DNA from: Anaerolineae bacterium
GTDB lineage: Bacteria; Chloroflexota; Anaerolineae; JAFGEY01
Length of the DNA: 8,805 nucleotides
Assembly: GCA_016929205.1 (NCBI GenBank)
Contig: JAFGJF010000373.1
Location: 1-8,805, forward strand
Reading direction: 5' to 3'
Positions 1 through 6,840 of the stretch are shown in pieces. Within the stretch, counting starts at the first letter, position 1. Each line of letters opens with the position of its first letter. Below the pieces are notes generated by a model that saw nothing but the letters and a program-made list of their open reading frames with translations, had not been told where the DNA came from and ran no database searches. Position numbers and translations under genes: made by a program.

Positions 1-218
1 GTGATCCACTTGTGGTCGGTGGCCGTATACGAAAAGACGTCGTGGCGCGGGATCGTGCCCGTTTCGACGATATAGCGCCCGGTCGCCAGGTGCCACCAAA
101 AATCGGGATCGGTGATCTCGCGGGCCGACATGGCAAACAAGGCCACAAACAGGGCTATAACGAGCACCTGCCGCGGACCGAGCTGCCACCAACACGATGT
201 CTGTCTTGAACCGTCCAT
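1..218 (-). CDS. Polytopic membrane protein, GT-C-like, N-terminal fragment (protein C)
   Basis: First 72 codons of a gene running off the left edge; it starts at ATG 218-216. A short polar N-terminus (residues 1-17) precedes one hydrophobic helix (about 18-32, VLVIALFVALFAM). The motif DPDFWWHLATGRYI (37-50) follows, then GTIPRHDVFSYTATDHKWIT. A D-x-D-x-WWHL...G...IP..D.FS.T pattern just after the first helix is what I know from large bacterial membrane proteins with GT-C glycosyltransferase architecture, where acidic residues in the first outer loop bind or activate the lipid-linked sugar donor. The precise family and substrate are not identified. The reading frame stays open upstream to about 306, but no ATG, GTG or TTG occurs there in frame. 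A weak TTGAGG-like Shine-Dalgarno lies about 16 bases before the start. It follows B2 on the same strand after 151 bp, so it may share the operon transcript or have its own promoter. Confidence 0.8.
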   Translation of the reverse strand, partial: MDGSRQTSCWWQLGPRQVLVIALFVALFAMSAREITDPDFWWHLATGRYIVETGTIPRHDVFSYTATDHKWI

Positions 219-278
219 TTTTAGACCAAATACCTCAACTCTAGTGCAATTCCATCTCAGACTATAGCCACCTGGATT

Positions 279-294
279 CCCGGACTTGTTCGGG
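279..294 (+). repeat. Hairpin 1, inverted-repeat element with CTTG loop
   Basis: CCCGGACTTGTTCGGG folds as a 6-bp stem (one G-U pair) closing a CTTG tetraloop when read on the plus strand. On the minus strand, which is the direction of the genes, one pair becomes an A-C mismatch and the stem is weaker. The element resembles the hairpin at 319-334 in opposite orientation (13 of 16 bases identical), so the two look like an inverted pair of one repeat. A role as terminator or processing site is possible but not shown. Confidence 0.5.
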
Positions 295-318
295 TTTACC
301 CAATTCTATGGACAAAGG

Positions 319-334
319 CCCCAACAAGTTGGGG
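319..334 (-). terminator. Hairpin 2 downstream of B2, possible weak terminator
   Basis: A perfect 6-bp stem CCCCAA/TTGGGG encloses a CTTG tetraloop when read on the minus strand, 36 bases past the B2 stop codon. The sequence after it in transcription direction is CCTTTGT, which is a poor U-tract, so strong intrinsic termination is unlikely. It could instead attenuate transcription into protein C, protect an mRNA 3' end, or simply be a REP-like repeat, given its similarity to the hairpin at 279-294. Confidence 0.4.
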
Positions 335-369
335 TTCCGAACACGAGGACCTTTTGCAACAACCCTATC

Positions 370-2856
370 TTACCTTGAACCTGCACGCCGGTCCAACAGC
401 ACTTTGATCCCGACAACGACCGCCGCCCCAAAAGCGATCAGACTGCACACCCAACCGGCAGTGAACGAGACCGGCCTGTATTCGAAAACGATTTCGTGCT
501 CGCCGGCATCGAGACGCAGAGCACGAAAAGCGGTGTTGGCTCTCAATATTTGAATCCGATCGCCATCCACCGTCGCCCGCCAGCCGGGGTAGTATGTGTC
601 CGCCAGAACCAGGTATCCCGGAAGGGGCATCTTGGTGCTTATTTTAACTTGATTCGGCCCTGAAGGCAAGATAACAGGAACCGGTGCAGGTCCCACATCA
701 GCGGCAGGCGGGATAGAATCGGATAAAGTAGAATGCGCTGAATCAACCAAAACAACCTGACGGGCCGGATCAAAATCGGGCGCAGCCAGTGCGGCCAATG
801 CCTCTCCGTCGTCAGAGACCCAATACGCCTCGTACACCACGTAAGCGCGCGGCAGCAAGTACGGGTTGCGATACACGTTGACTGTTGCCGCACGATAGAT
901 GCGCTCCTCCGGCCAATCGTCCGCCGGATCGAGAATATAAGCCACGTTCATCAACCCCAGCGTGCGCAAGGCCAGATCGTGCGGCATCTCGCCCACAGCT
1001 TGCATCAATGCGTAATAATGCTCTTCCAGCAGTGGCTCAAAGCTGTTTGCGCTGGGTATGTGTTCGACCATACCCAGGTCGGGAGCCAGGTCCTCGCGCA
1101 TGGGCCACCAGCGATCGATCTCGGGCGGGCCATAGTCGGCGAAATCGAGATACCGTTCAAACATCAGCGCCTGGCGGGTGCCGGGCAGGTAGACCATCCG
1201 CCCCTGATCGTCTGTCCTTAAAAACGCGCCTGTGTTCGTTTGCGAGCGATACAGCCCGGCGTCGACAGCCGGGTTGAGCGCATACCCGGCCCAGATCAAA
1301 TCGACGGCGACAAATCCGGCCACAATCCACTGCCAGTAACGACGGTGCCGGTGCCCAGGCCGCATCGCGTTTCCCCACAACAACAGCAACAGCGACAGGA
1401 CCAGCAGCAGCGCCATCCGCGCCGTAGCCGAGATAAAGGTCGCTTCAACGCCGGGCAAGATCAGAAACGCCGCACCGCTGGCCAGCAGGATTCCTCCGCC
1501 GCCGACCAGCCAACGTGCTGCCTTTTTGGCAAACGCCTCTGAGGGCAGCAATGCATCAACCCCGATCCCGGCCAACAGCGCCACGGCCGGCGTGTAGAGA
1601 CACAGCAGCCGCGCCGGGGCCTGGAACATGGCAAAGCCGGGCACGTAGCGGTAGAGCAGCATATACAAAGGCATATTTTTGCCCATAGCCAGGATCAACG
1701 CCACCAACGCCAGCACCGCCCAGAACGGCGTCTCGCGCAAGGCGGCTGAGCAGTCGGCCTGTTTGCGCCGTCTGAACCACGCATTGACGGCCAGAATGAC
1801 GAACACAACCGGCAGCAGCCCAATGTACCCCGCGTCCTCCCAGTAAGTCGCATAACCCCAATAGTTGCCCTGCACAGGGTTGCCGAAAAAATCGGGAGCC
1901 AATAACGTCAGCAGCCGCCATGGCCAGAACGAGTACTGCAGTGAGTAGGATTCCCACTCTTCTCGTCCAGCTCGCCCGGCAAGCCGGCTCAATTCCAGGG
2001 TTGGCAGAAACTGCGCCATTGACAAAGCCATGGCCCACAGCACGGCGAGTAACAAGATACACATCGTAACGATAAACTGGCGATTTCGAGACACAAATTG
2101 TGTCAAATGCGTGAGGCGTGAGGCGTGAGGCGTGAGGCGTGATCCCTTGCCACGGGCAGCATCCGATTTGCGATCTGCAACTTGCAGCTTGATCCCCAGC
2201 CACAAGACATAGGCCCCCATACTCCACAGCGAATAAAACCACGTCTGGGCATGGCCGGCGAGGAACTGCATCGCGATCGCCAGCGCCAGCCAGGCTACAT
2301 CGCTCAGTCGCCGCCGTTGTACCACCCGGCGGGTACAAACCACCCGGTGGGTACAGATCACCCGGCGGGTAAACAGCCAGATCAGCGGCAGCCAGGGCAG
2401 GGCGCTGATCTCGGTCAGAAAGGAACCACGGGCGACCATATAGCCGCTGAACATAAAGGCCAGCGCCGCGATCAGCCCGGCAAAACGCGACAGTCCCAAG
2501 TCGCGCGCCAGGGCGACCATCGCACCGCCAGCCAACATGGCGTGCAGTGCCAGCGACAGCCCCATCGCGTAATGAACCGGAAGCAGCCAAAAGATGACGT
2601 TAGGCGGGTAAAAAATGGCCGACTGGTGATCGGCCAGCAGCGGCACGCCGTTGCCGGCATAGGGGTTCCACAAAGGGATGCGCCCGGCATGCAACTGTTC
2701 TGCCGCGAACTGCCGCCAGGGCCAGAATTGCAGCAGTGGCGTGCCCCAAAAGAGCGCCTTGCCGCCCAGGATAAACGGCCAATAGAGCACGAGCGGCAAA
2801 ATGAGCAGCGCGAGCACGAGCGACCACCTGGACAAATCGGTGCGGTGCTGGTTCAT
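370..2856 (-). CDS. YfhO-family membrane protein, putative GT-C glycosyltransferase (B2)
   Basis: An 828-residue polytopic membrane protein. The first helix (about 11-30) is followed by an outer loop with GTPLLQFWPWR (38-48), GRIPLWNPYAGNGVPLLAD (58-76) and FYPP (82-85). Further helices run to about residue 525. The family hallmark YVPGFAMFQAPARLL (404-418) plus GIGVDALL (430-437) is present. A soluble, probably extracytoplasmic, domain (about 535-795) ends with YYPGWRATVDG (755-765) and EYRPVSF, followed by a last helix (800-821). These are signatures of the bacterial YfhO family; Bacillus YfhO acts in lipoteichoic acid glycosylation. Two insertions relative to paralogue B1 are seen: residues 161-178, with RRVVCT-like hexapeptide repeats, and about 223-258, which includes the product of a 7-bp DNA array. 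Both are basic, hence likely cytoplasmic. The start ATG overlaps the A2 stop as ATGA, implying translational coupling. The substrate is unknown. Confidence 0.88.
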   Translation of the reverse strand: MNQHRTDLSRWSLVLALLILPLVLYWPFILGGKALFWGTPLLQFWPWRQFAAEQLHAGRIPLWNPYAGNGVPLLADHQSAIFYPPNVIFWLLPVHYAMGLSLALHAMLAGGAMVALARDLGLSRFAGLIAALAFMFSGYMVARGSFLTEISALPWLPLIWLFTRRVICTHRVVCTRRVVQRRRLSDVAWLALAIAMQFLAGHAQTWFYSLWSMGAYVLWLGIKLQVADRKSDAARGKGSRLTPHASRLTHLTQFVSRNRQFIVTMCILLLAVLWAMALSMAQFLPTLELSRLAGRAGREEWESYSLQYSFWPWRLLTLLAPDFFGNPVQGNYWGYATYWEDAGYIGLLPVVFVILAVNAWFRRRKQADCSAALRETPFWAVLALVALILAMGKNMPLYMLLYRYVPGFAMFQAPARLLCLYTPAVALLAGIGVDALLPSEAFAKKAARWLVGGGGILLASGAAFLILPGVEATFISATARMALLLVLSLLLLLWGNAMRPGHRHRRYWQWIVAGFVAVDLIWAGYALNPAVDAGLYRSQTNTGAFLRTDDQGRMVYLPGTRQALMFERYLDFADYGPPEIDRWWPMREDLAPDLGMVEHIPSANSFEPLLEEHYYALMQAVGEMPHDLALRTLGLMNVAYILDPADDWPEERIYRAATVNVYRNPYLLPRAYVVYEAYWVSDDGEALAALAAPDFDPARQVVLVDSAHSTLSDSIPPAADVGPAPVPVILPSGPNQVKISTKMPLPGYLVLADTYYPGWRATVDGDRIQILRANTAFRALRLDAGEHEIVFEYRPVSFTAGWVCSLIAFGAAVVVGIKVLLDRRAGSR
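2109..2143. repeat. Heptanucleotide tandem array (GCGTGAG x5) inside B2
   Basis: Four perfect GCGTGAG units (2109-2136) and a fifth GCGTGAT (2137-2143) lie head to tail within the B2 coding sequence. In the coding direction they give GSRLTPHASRLTH (residues 238-250). Seven is not a multiple of three, so each gained or lost unit shifts the frame. With one unit lost, the next codons after the array become ATT TGA, a stop at 2105-2103. With one gained, the frame stays open to 1556 but encodes unrelated sequence. The array resembles the short tandemly repeated heptamers (STRR) known from cyanobacteria and, to my recollection, Chloroflexota. Confidence 0.85.
2323..2376. repeat. Three 18-bp tandem units with palindromic core inside B2
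   Basis: Units at 2323-2340, 2341-2358 and 2359-2376 share the core CACCCGGCGGGTAC or close variants. The outer two contain a perfect odd-centred palindrome ACCCG-G-CGGGT, and the middle one has a C-to-T change in it. Eighteen is a multiple of three, so the array adds six-residue repeats (RRVICT, HRVVCT, RRVVQR) to a basic loop around residues 161-182 of B2 without breaking the frame. Paralogue B1 has a shorter loop at the equivalent place. Copy number could therefore vary neutrally, unlike the 7-bp array nearby. Confidence 0.8.
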
Positions 2857-4547
2857 GGTAATAGCACCCGGTAAATGGCATAGTCAGAGTTGGCATAGAC
2901 CTCGCTCAAACAAGCGGCAGCACCCGGATCGTATTCACCCAGCTCGCGCTCTCTCGGTCCGACAATCACATAAGCAATGCCATACTCCGCCAGCAAAGCA
3001 CGTCGCCAGGTATCACCCGTCGCACGATTGAAAAAGCGAGCGACCATCTCTTTTTTTTCGTCTGAGCGAATCGTCTCCGGACCGTGCCCCAGGAAAACGC
3101 GGTTACCGGCATAGGCAGGAACAAAGTTCCCGGTGTCAAAAGCGCACAGCACAACATCTTCCGGGACTGTGTGTGCCGCAAGCCAGTCCAGCGCATCCAG
3201 TTCGGCACGCGTGTGGAATAGGTCGGCCGAACTTGCCCAGGCATTGGCGCTGCTGCCGACGACAATCAGCACGTTCGTAGCCGACGTAAAAACGACCAAT
3301 GCAACCACGATCCATTTGCGCAGCCTGGAGAGCGAATAGCGAGGCCAGCGCAGCAGCAGCCGCGCCAATCGCGACCGGCTAAAGGGCAGCAGCACGTACC
3401 GCGCCAGGCCCAGTGCAGCCAGCAAGGCCAGCGGCACCGAGTAACCGATCAAAAAGCGGCGTTGAAAGCTGACAGGCAGGTAAATGAGCAGTGGGGTCAG
3501 CGCCAGCCAGGCCATTGGCAACATCTTGCGCCGGTCGCCACGACGCACGACCCAGATCACTCCGCCAACTGCCAGGGCGAGCAAGGTCGCATAGCCCAGC
3601 ACGAGATGCAGCACGTGCGGAGACCGGGTGACGTTTTGGACCGCCCAGGCACTGAAAAAGGGATCGAACCCAAAGACAAATGCCTGATAACCCAGAACCG
3701 GTAATGATGGTAGGCCCGATACGACCAGCATCCACAACGTCCTGCCATCTGCGCCGTGATAGCCTCTGCTCCGGACAGATGTAGCTTGATACTGCGAACG
3801 ATTGTCCCCAGGTCGGCCATATTGCACGCGTTGAACCAACCAGGTGAGCCCCAGGACGGCATATCCCACGGCAGCGTAAAAGGGCAGAACAGCGGTCAAC
3901 ACCAGGCCGGTCATCGCCGCAATCGCCACCCGGCGCCAATCGTTCTGTCGCCATGCGTCGATGACCAGGGCCAACAGCCAGAACAAACAGGCTCCGGCGA
4001 AAGCCAGGTGGGGTGTGGCGTAACTCAAGAGAAAGAGATAGCCCTCCGGCACCCAAAAATCGATGGGCATACTGCCAAACAAGGACGTGAGATTGAGCAC
4101 GACCAGCACCCACCCCAGTCCGGAAGAAAAACAAGCCAGGAGAAATGCGATCCGGCGGATCGCCAACCAGGACGTAAAGCGGGCCAGGAAAGCATAGACA
4201 CTGGCGACCAGGAACAGGACGCAGACCAAGCGCGCCAGGTGATAGGTCACAACAAACGACAGCCCGCTCCACGCGGCGACCTTGCCCAGAATAATGTAAA
4301 AGGGATAAACAAACGCACCACGGTGCGGCTCGGAGGTGTATGGCAACGTGAACAGCCATTCTCCACGCGCCCCCTGGCGCATTTTAGCGATGTACGAGTT
4401 GCAGTCGACCACGTTATAGACAAAACCGCTGAACTGCATATCGGGTGTAGAAACCAGCACGCCGACCAGGTAAGGTAAACTGCCCAGGGCCAGGTATACC
4501 ACCCCCCAGGCCAGCACCCACACCCATTCACGCTTTGCGATCTGCAT
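2853..4547 (-). CDS. Polytopic membrane protein, uncharacterised GT-C-like family (A2)
   Basis: A 564-residue protein with about ten to eleven predicted helices and a C-terminal soluble part (about 435-564). It is clearly paralogous to A1 upstream. Shared blocks are: first outer loop D48-x-N-x-YIAKMRQG...GEWLFTLPYTSEPH (48-75); WVPEGY (165-170); PH (179-180); WAVQNVTRSP (301-310); QRR...G...PLALLAALG (362-380); and, in the C-terminal part, TGNFVPAYAGNRVFLGHGPET (472-492) and VGPRERE (529-535). I do not recognise a named family. The outer-loop aspartate after helix 1 and the general layout suggest a GT-C-type transferase of lipid-linked sugars, which is inference. A polar insertion of about 20 residues (about 243-268) in an inner loop is absent from A1. 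Its start overlaps the end of B1 by 20 bp, with GTGAG as a plausible ribosome binding site about seven bases upstream; its stop overlaps the B2 start. Confidence 0.82.
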   Translation of the reverse strand: MQIAKREWVWVLAWGVVYLALGSLPYLVGVLVSTPDMQFSGFVYNVVDCNSYIAKMRQGARGEWLFTLPYTSEPHRGAFVYPFYIILGKVAAWSGLSFVVTYHLARLVCVLFLVASVYAFLARFTSWLAIRRIAFLLACFSSGLGWVLVVLNLTSLFGSMPIDFWVPEGYLFLLSYATPHLAFAGACLFWLLALVIDAWRQNDWRRVAIAAMTGLVLTAVLPFYAAVGYAVLGLTWLVQRVQYGRPGDNRSQYQATSVRSRGYHGADGRTLWMLVVSGLPSLPVLGYQAFVFGFDPFFSAWAVQNVTRSPHVLHLVLGYATLLALAVGGVIWVVRRGDRRKMLPMAWLALTPLLIYLPVSFQRRFLIGYSVPLALLAALGLARYVLLPFSRSRLARLLLRWPRYSLSRLRKWIVVALVVFTSATNVLIVVGSSANAWASSADLFHTRAELDALDWLAAHTVPEDVVLCAFDTGNFVPAYAGNRVFLGHGPETIRSDEKKEMVARFFNRATGDTWRRALLAEYGIAYVIVGPRERELGEYDPGAAACLSEVYANSDYAIYRVLLP

Positions 4548-6834
4548 TTTTACTCACTTTGATAGCGACACCGCCAGCACCCAAGCCGAGCAGGGCAAAC
4601 AAACTGATCATGATCCCCCAACGCAGCGACGCAGGGCGATAGCGCCACTCGACCGTGTGCGTGCCCGGCTCCAGGTATACACCGCGCATCACACCATTGA
4701 CGCGATAGATCGGCAATTCGATCCCGTTTGCCGTCGCCTGCCATCCGGGATACCACACTTCGCTCAACACGAGCAGCGAAGGGTGTATCGCATCGGCTTT
4801 AACGACAATGCGGTTAGGAGAATACAAGGTGATGCTCGCCGCCTGCCAGCTTGCTGGCCCATCAAGCACATGCCCGGCCTCAACCAGCGCCGGCTGCAGC
4901 GGATCAAAACCAGCAGCCAGGTGATCGAGCGCATCTTGCCAGTCTACGACGACTTGAGTTTGGGTAACGATAAACGCCCGAGGCATCGCTCGCTCGTTCT
5001 CATAAATATAGCTGCTTCCCGCCTGTTCTTTGAACACCAATCCCGGCGCTTTGACGGGAAACTCGGCCACAATATACTTGGCGCTGACCAATCCCAACAA
5101 CGTTGTATCGGGCACAACACCCTGCATCGACATTTGCCAGTTTTCATCACCTTCTGGAAAAACCGGCACCATCACCGGGTAACCTACAATCTCGTAATTT
5201 CCCGCCAGGGCCATAAAGCCTGCCATCCACCGCAGTTGCAGCGGATCGAGGCCATCCAATTGCTCGATGCCAAAACGCGCGGCGACGTGGTGCCCAATGC
5301 TGTAACTGGGCGAGTATACGCGCCATCCTGCTGATCGCGCCGCGACATAGGCCGCAGCAGGCTCGTTTTCGGCCAAAACTTGGGCCCCATCGTGCAAAAC
5401 CAACAGGCTGTGCCCCACGGCATACAAATCGCTCAACACCACAATAACAAGCACGACCTGCAAAATTGGGGTGGACACCAGGCGTTTCGAGAATGCAAAC
5501 AGCCACACGGCCAACACAGCACCAACGGCCGAGAACACGACGACCGCCGGCGGTAATTCGTCGCCCATCAACAAGGCAAAGCCCACCCCCACAGCCATGC
5601 AGAACAATACACCTGCAAAGGCAACCAATGACATCCAACGGCGCGCCTTGTCCCCCCACGCTTGCCGTAACAGCCCATCAACGCCCATCGAAGCCAGGAT
5701 ATTCACGGCCAATGTGACCAACAACAATGCGCGCGGCGGAACACGGACCCAGCCTAAGAAAGGCAATAGGCGAAAAACCAGCGGATAAAGCGGCGCATTG
5801 CTGCCCAGAGCGAACAAAATGCAAAACGCGACCAAGCCGCCCCAAAACCATCGTTCAAGATTGAGACCATCGATCCTGCGCCAGAGCGCCAATACGGCCA
5901 GACCCAATGGCGCAAGTCCCAGGTAGGTCATCCACTCAAAATACCCGGCCCAATCCGAGATCACATAGCCGAGCAGATACGATCGGGGCAGCGAACCGAA
6001 CGCCGCATCTTGCAGGGTGAGTTCACTGCGAACCGTACTGGACATCAATTCCAACATCGGCAGCATCTGTCCTGCACCAATCAGCACCATCACCACCGGA
6101 ACCAGCAGCAACTTTAACGCCAAATTGAGCGTTTTGCGCCAACCTTCTTGATGCCACAAGCCAACCAGCCGGTAGAGCGCATAAAGTCCCTGCAACGTCA
6201 CATTGTAGAACGCCACACGCGGATCGGCAACCAAGGTCAAAGCGGCAATGGCCCCACACCATACCGCCCGGTAAGCGCATCGACGATGAATCGCACTGCG
6301 CAGCAGCCACAACGTCAGCGGCAGCCAGGAAAATGCCTGGCACCATCCCATATGTCCCGCGCCAATATGGCCAATAAACTTGGATGTGAGCATAAACCCG
6401 ACGCTACCGATAAACGCCGCATACGCAGAGCGCCCATAGCTCCAACGCATCAAGCCGTAAAACGTGATGCCGGCAACAAGAATGTCCAGCGCAAACAGAA
6501 TGTGAAAAGCCAGCGTGACGGGCAAGAGGAGAACGAGCCAATTAAAGGGGTAAAAATAGCCCGCAAGTGGGTTGCCGACGAACGGCATTCCACCCAGCAG
6601 CGGTGGTATCCAGAGCGGAATCTGGCCATAGGTGCGAACCGACTCGACAACAAAGGTCATCTTGGGCCAATGAGTAGCCGTAATATCGCTAAATTCTGAA
6701 TTGGGAGGGTACCAAAAACTATTCGGCTGCAGCCAGGCAGGCCACAAAAAGAGCGCGGCGATGACACACAGCACGATCACGCAACACACGTCCTTGGCAT
6801 CGACAAATTCCTGAATCTTGATCTTCATGCTCAT
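4528..6834 (-). CDS. YfhO-family membrane protein, putative GT-C glycosyltransferase (B1)
   Basis: A 768-residue paralogue of B2. Helix 1 (about 16-34) precedes an outer loop with SEFSDITATHWPKM (46-59), GQIPLWIPPLLGGMPFVGNP (70-89) and FYPFN (94-98). About a dozen helices follow to about 480, including the family block LPFLGWVRVPPRALLL (357-372) and SMGVDGLL (382-389). A C-terminal soluble region holds WYPGWQATANG (694-704) and EWRYRPASL (729-737), then a final helix (739-758). These are YfhO-family hallmarks. Unlike B2 it keeps an acidic residue (D50) in the first outer loop and carries no repeat tracts. The chosen start is ATG 6834, six bases after the A1 stop; ATG 6828 (residue 3) is an equally possible start, because GGATG sits just before it. 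It probably transfers a polyprenyl-linked sugar outside the membrane (family inference). Confidence 0.88.
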   Translation of the reverse strand: MSMKIKIQEFVDAKDVCCVIVLCVIAALFLWPAWLQPNSFWYPPNSEFSDITATHWPKMTFVVESVRTYGQIPLWIPPLLGGMPFVGNPLAGYFYPFNWLVLLLPVTLAFHILFALDILVAGITFYGLMRWSYGRSAYAAFIGSVGFMLTSKFIGHIGAGHMGWCQAFSWLPLTLWLLRSAIHRRCAYRAVWCGAIAALTLVADPRVAFYNVTLQGLYALYRLVGLWHQEGWRKTLNLALKLLLVPVVMVLIGAGQMLPMLELMSSTVRSELTLQDAAFGSLPRSYLLGYVISDWAGYFEWMTYLGLAPLGLAVLALWRRIDGLNLERWFWGGLVAFCILFALGSNAPLYPLVFRLLPFLGWVRVPPRALLLVTLAVNILASMGVDGLLRQAWGDKARRWMSLVAFAGVLFCMAVGVGFALLMGDELPPAVVVFSAVGAVLAVWLFAFSKRLVSTPILQVVLVIVVLSDLYAVGHSLLVLHDGAQVLAENEPAAAYVAARSAGWRVYSPSYSIGHHVAARFGIEQLDGLDPLQLRWMAGFMALAGNYEIVGYPVMVPVFPEGDENWQMSMQGVVPDTTLLGLVSAKYIVAEFPVKAPGLVFKEQAGSSYIYENERAMPRAFIVTQTQVVVDWQDALDHLAAGFDPLQPALVEAGHVLDGPASWQAASITLYSPNRIVVKADAIHPSLLVLSEVWYPGWQATANGIELPIYRVNGVMRGVYLEPGTHTVEWRYRPASLRWGIMISLFALLGLGAGGVAIKVSKNADRKA

Positions 6835-6840
6835 CCAATT

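Larger units (their letters stand above)
219..369. other. Intergenic gap between B2 and protein C, with paired hairpins
   Basis: This is the only gap of any size inside the minus-strand gene run. It holds two short hairpins (279-294 and 319-334) and AT-richer sequence near the start of protein C. A TATAGT hexamer on the minus strand (266-261) could be a -10 element for protein C. The hexamer 17 bases further upstream (ACAAGT) is a poor -35, so I do not call a promoter. No convincing small ORF or RNA gene is visible here. Confidence 0.6.

Noticed and set aside
300..311. 12-bp match CCAATTCTATGG shared with 6835-6846 (A1 stop and A1-B1 junction)
   Set aside because: By rough estimate a couple of chance 12-mer matches are expected in a window of this size, and the flanks do not extend the match.
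308..553. Plus-strand 81-codon frame starting in the intergenic gap
   Set aside because: It runs mostly antisense over the 3' end of B2, has no ribosome binding site and no recognisable product.
2323..2376. Possible CRISPR-like array
   Set aside because: The units are only 18 bp, directly adjacent without spacers, and in frame in a coding sequence. This is a tandem repeat, not a CRISPR.
1556..2590. Minus-strand 344-codon frame overlapping B2, and a 326-codon frame (3379-4359) overlapping A2
   Set aside because: Each is a shifted frame within a gene that has clear family motifs, and neither gives a sensible protein. The first matters only as the frame entered if the 7-bp array gained a unit.
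3756..4478. Plus-strand open frame of 240 codons, and similar long plus-strand frames at 2182-2874, 4657-5334, 6148-6699 and 7723-8394
   Set aside because: All lie antisense to well-supported membrane-protein genes, and their products are rich in Q, R, H and P with no recognisable domain. They are by-products of high-GC coding sequence on the other strand.
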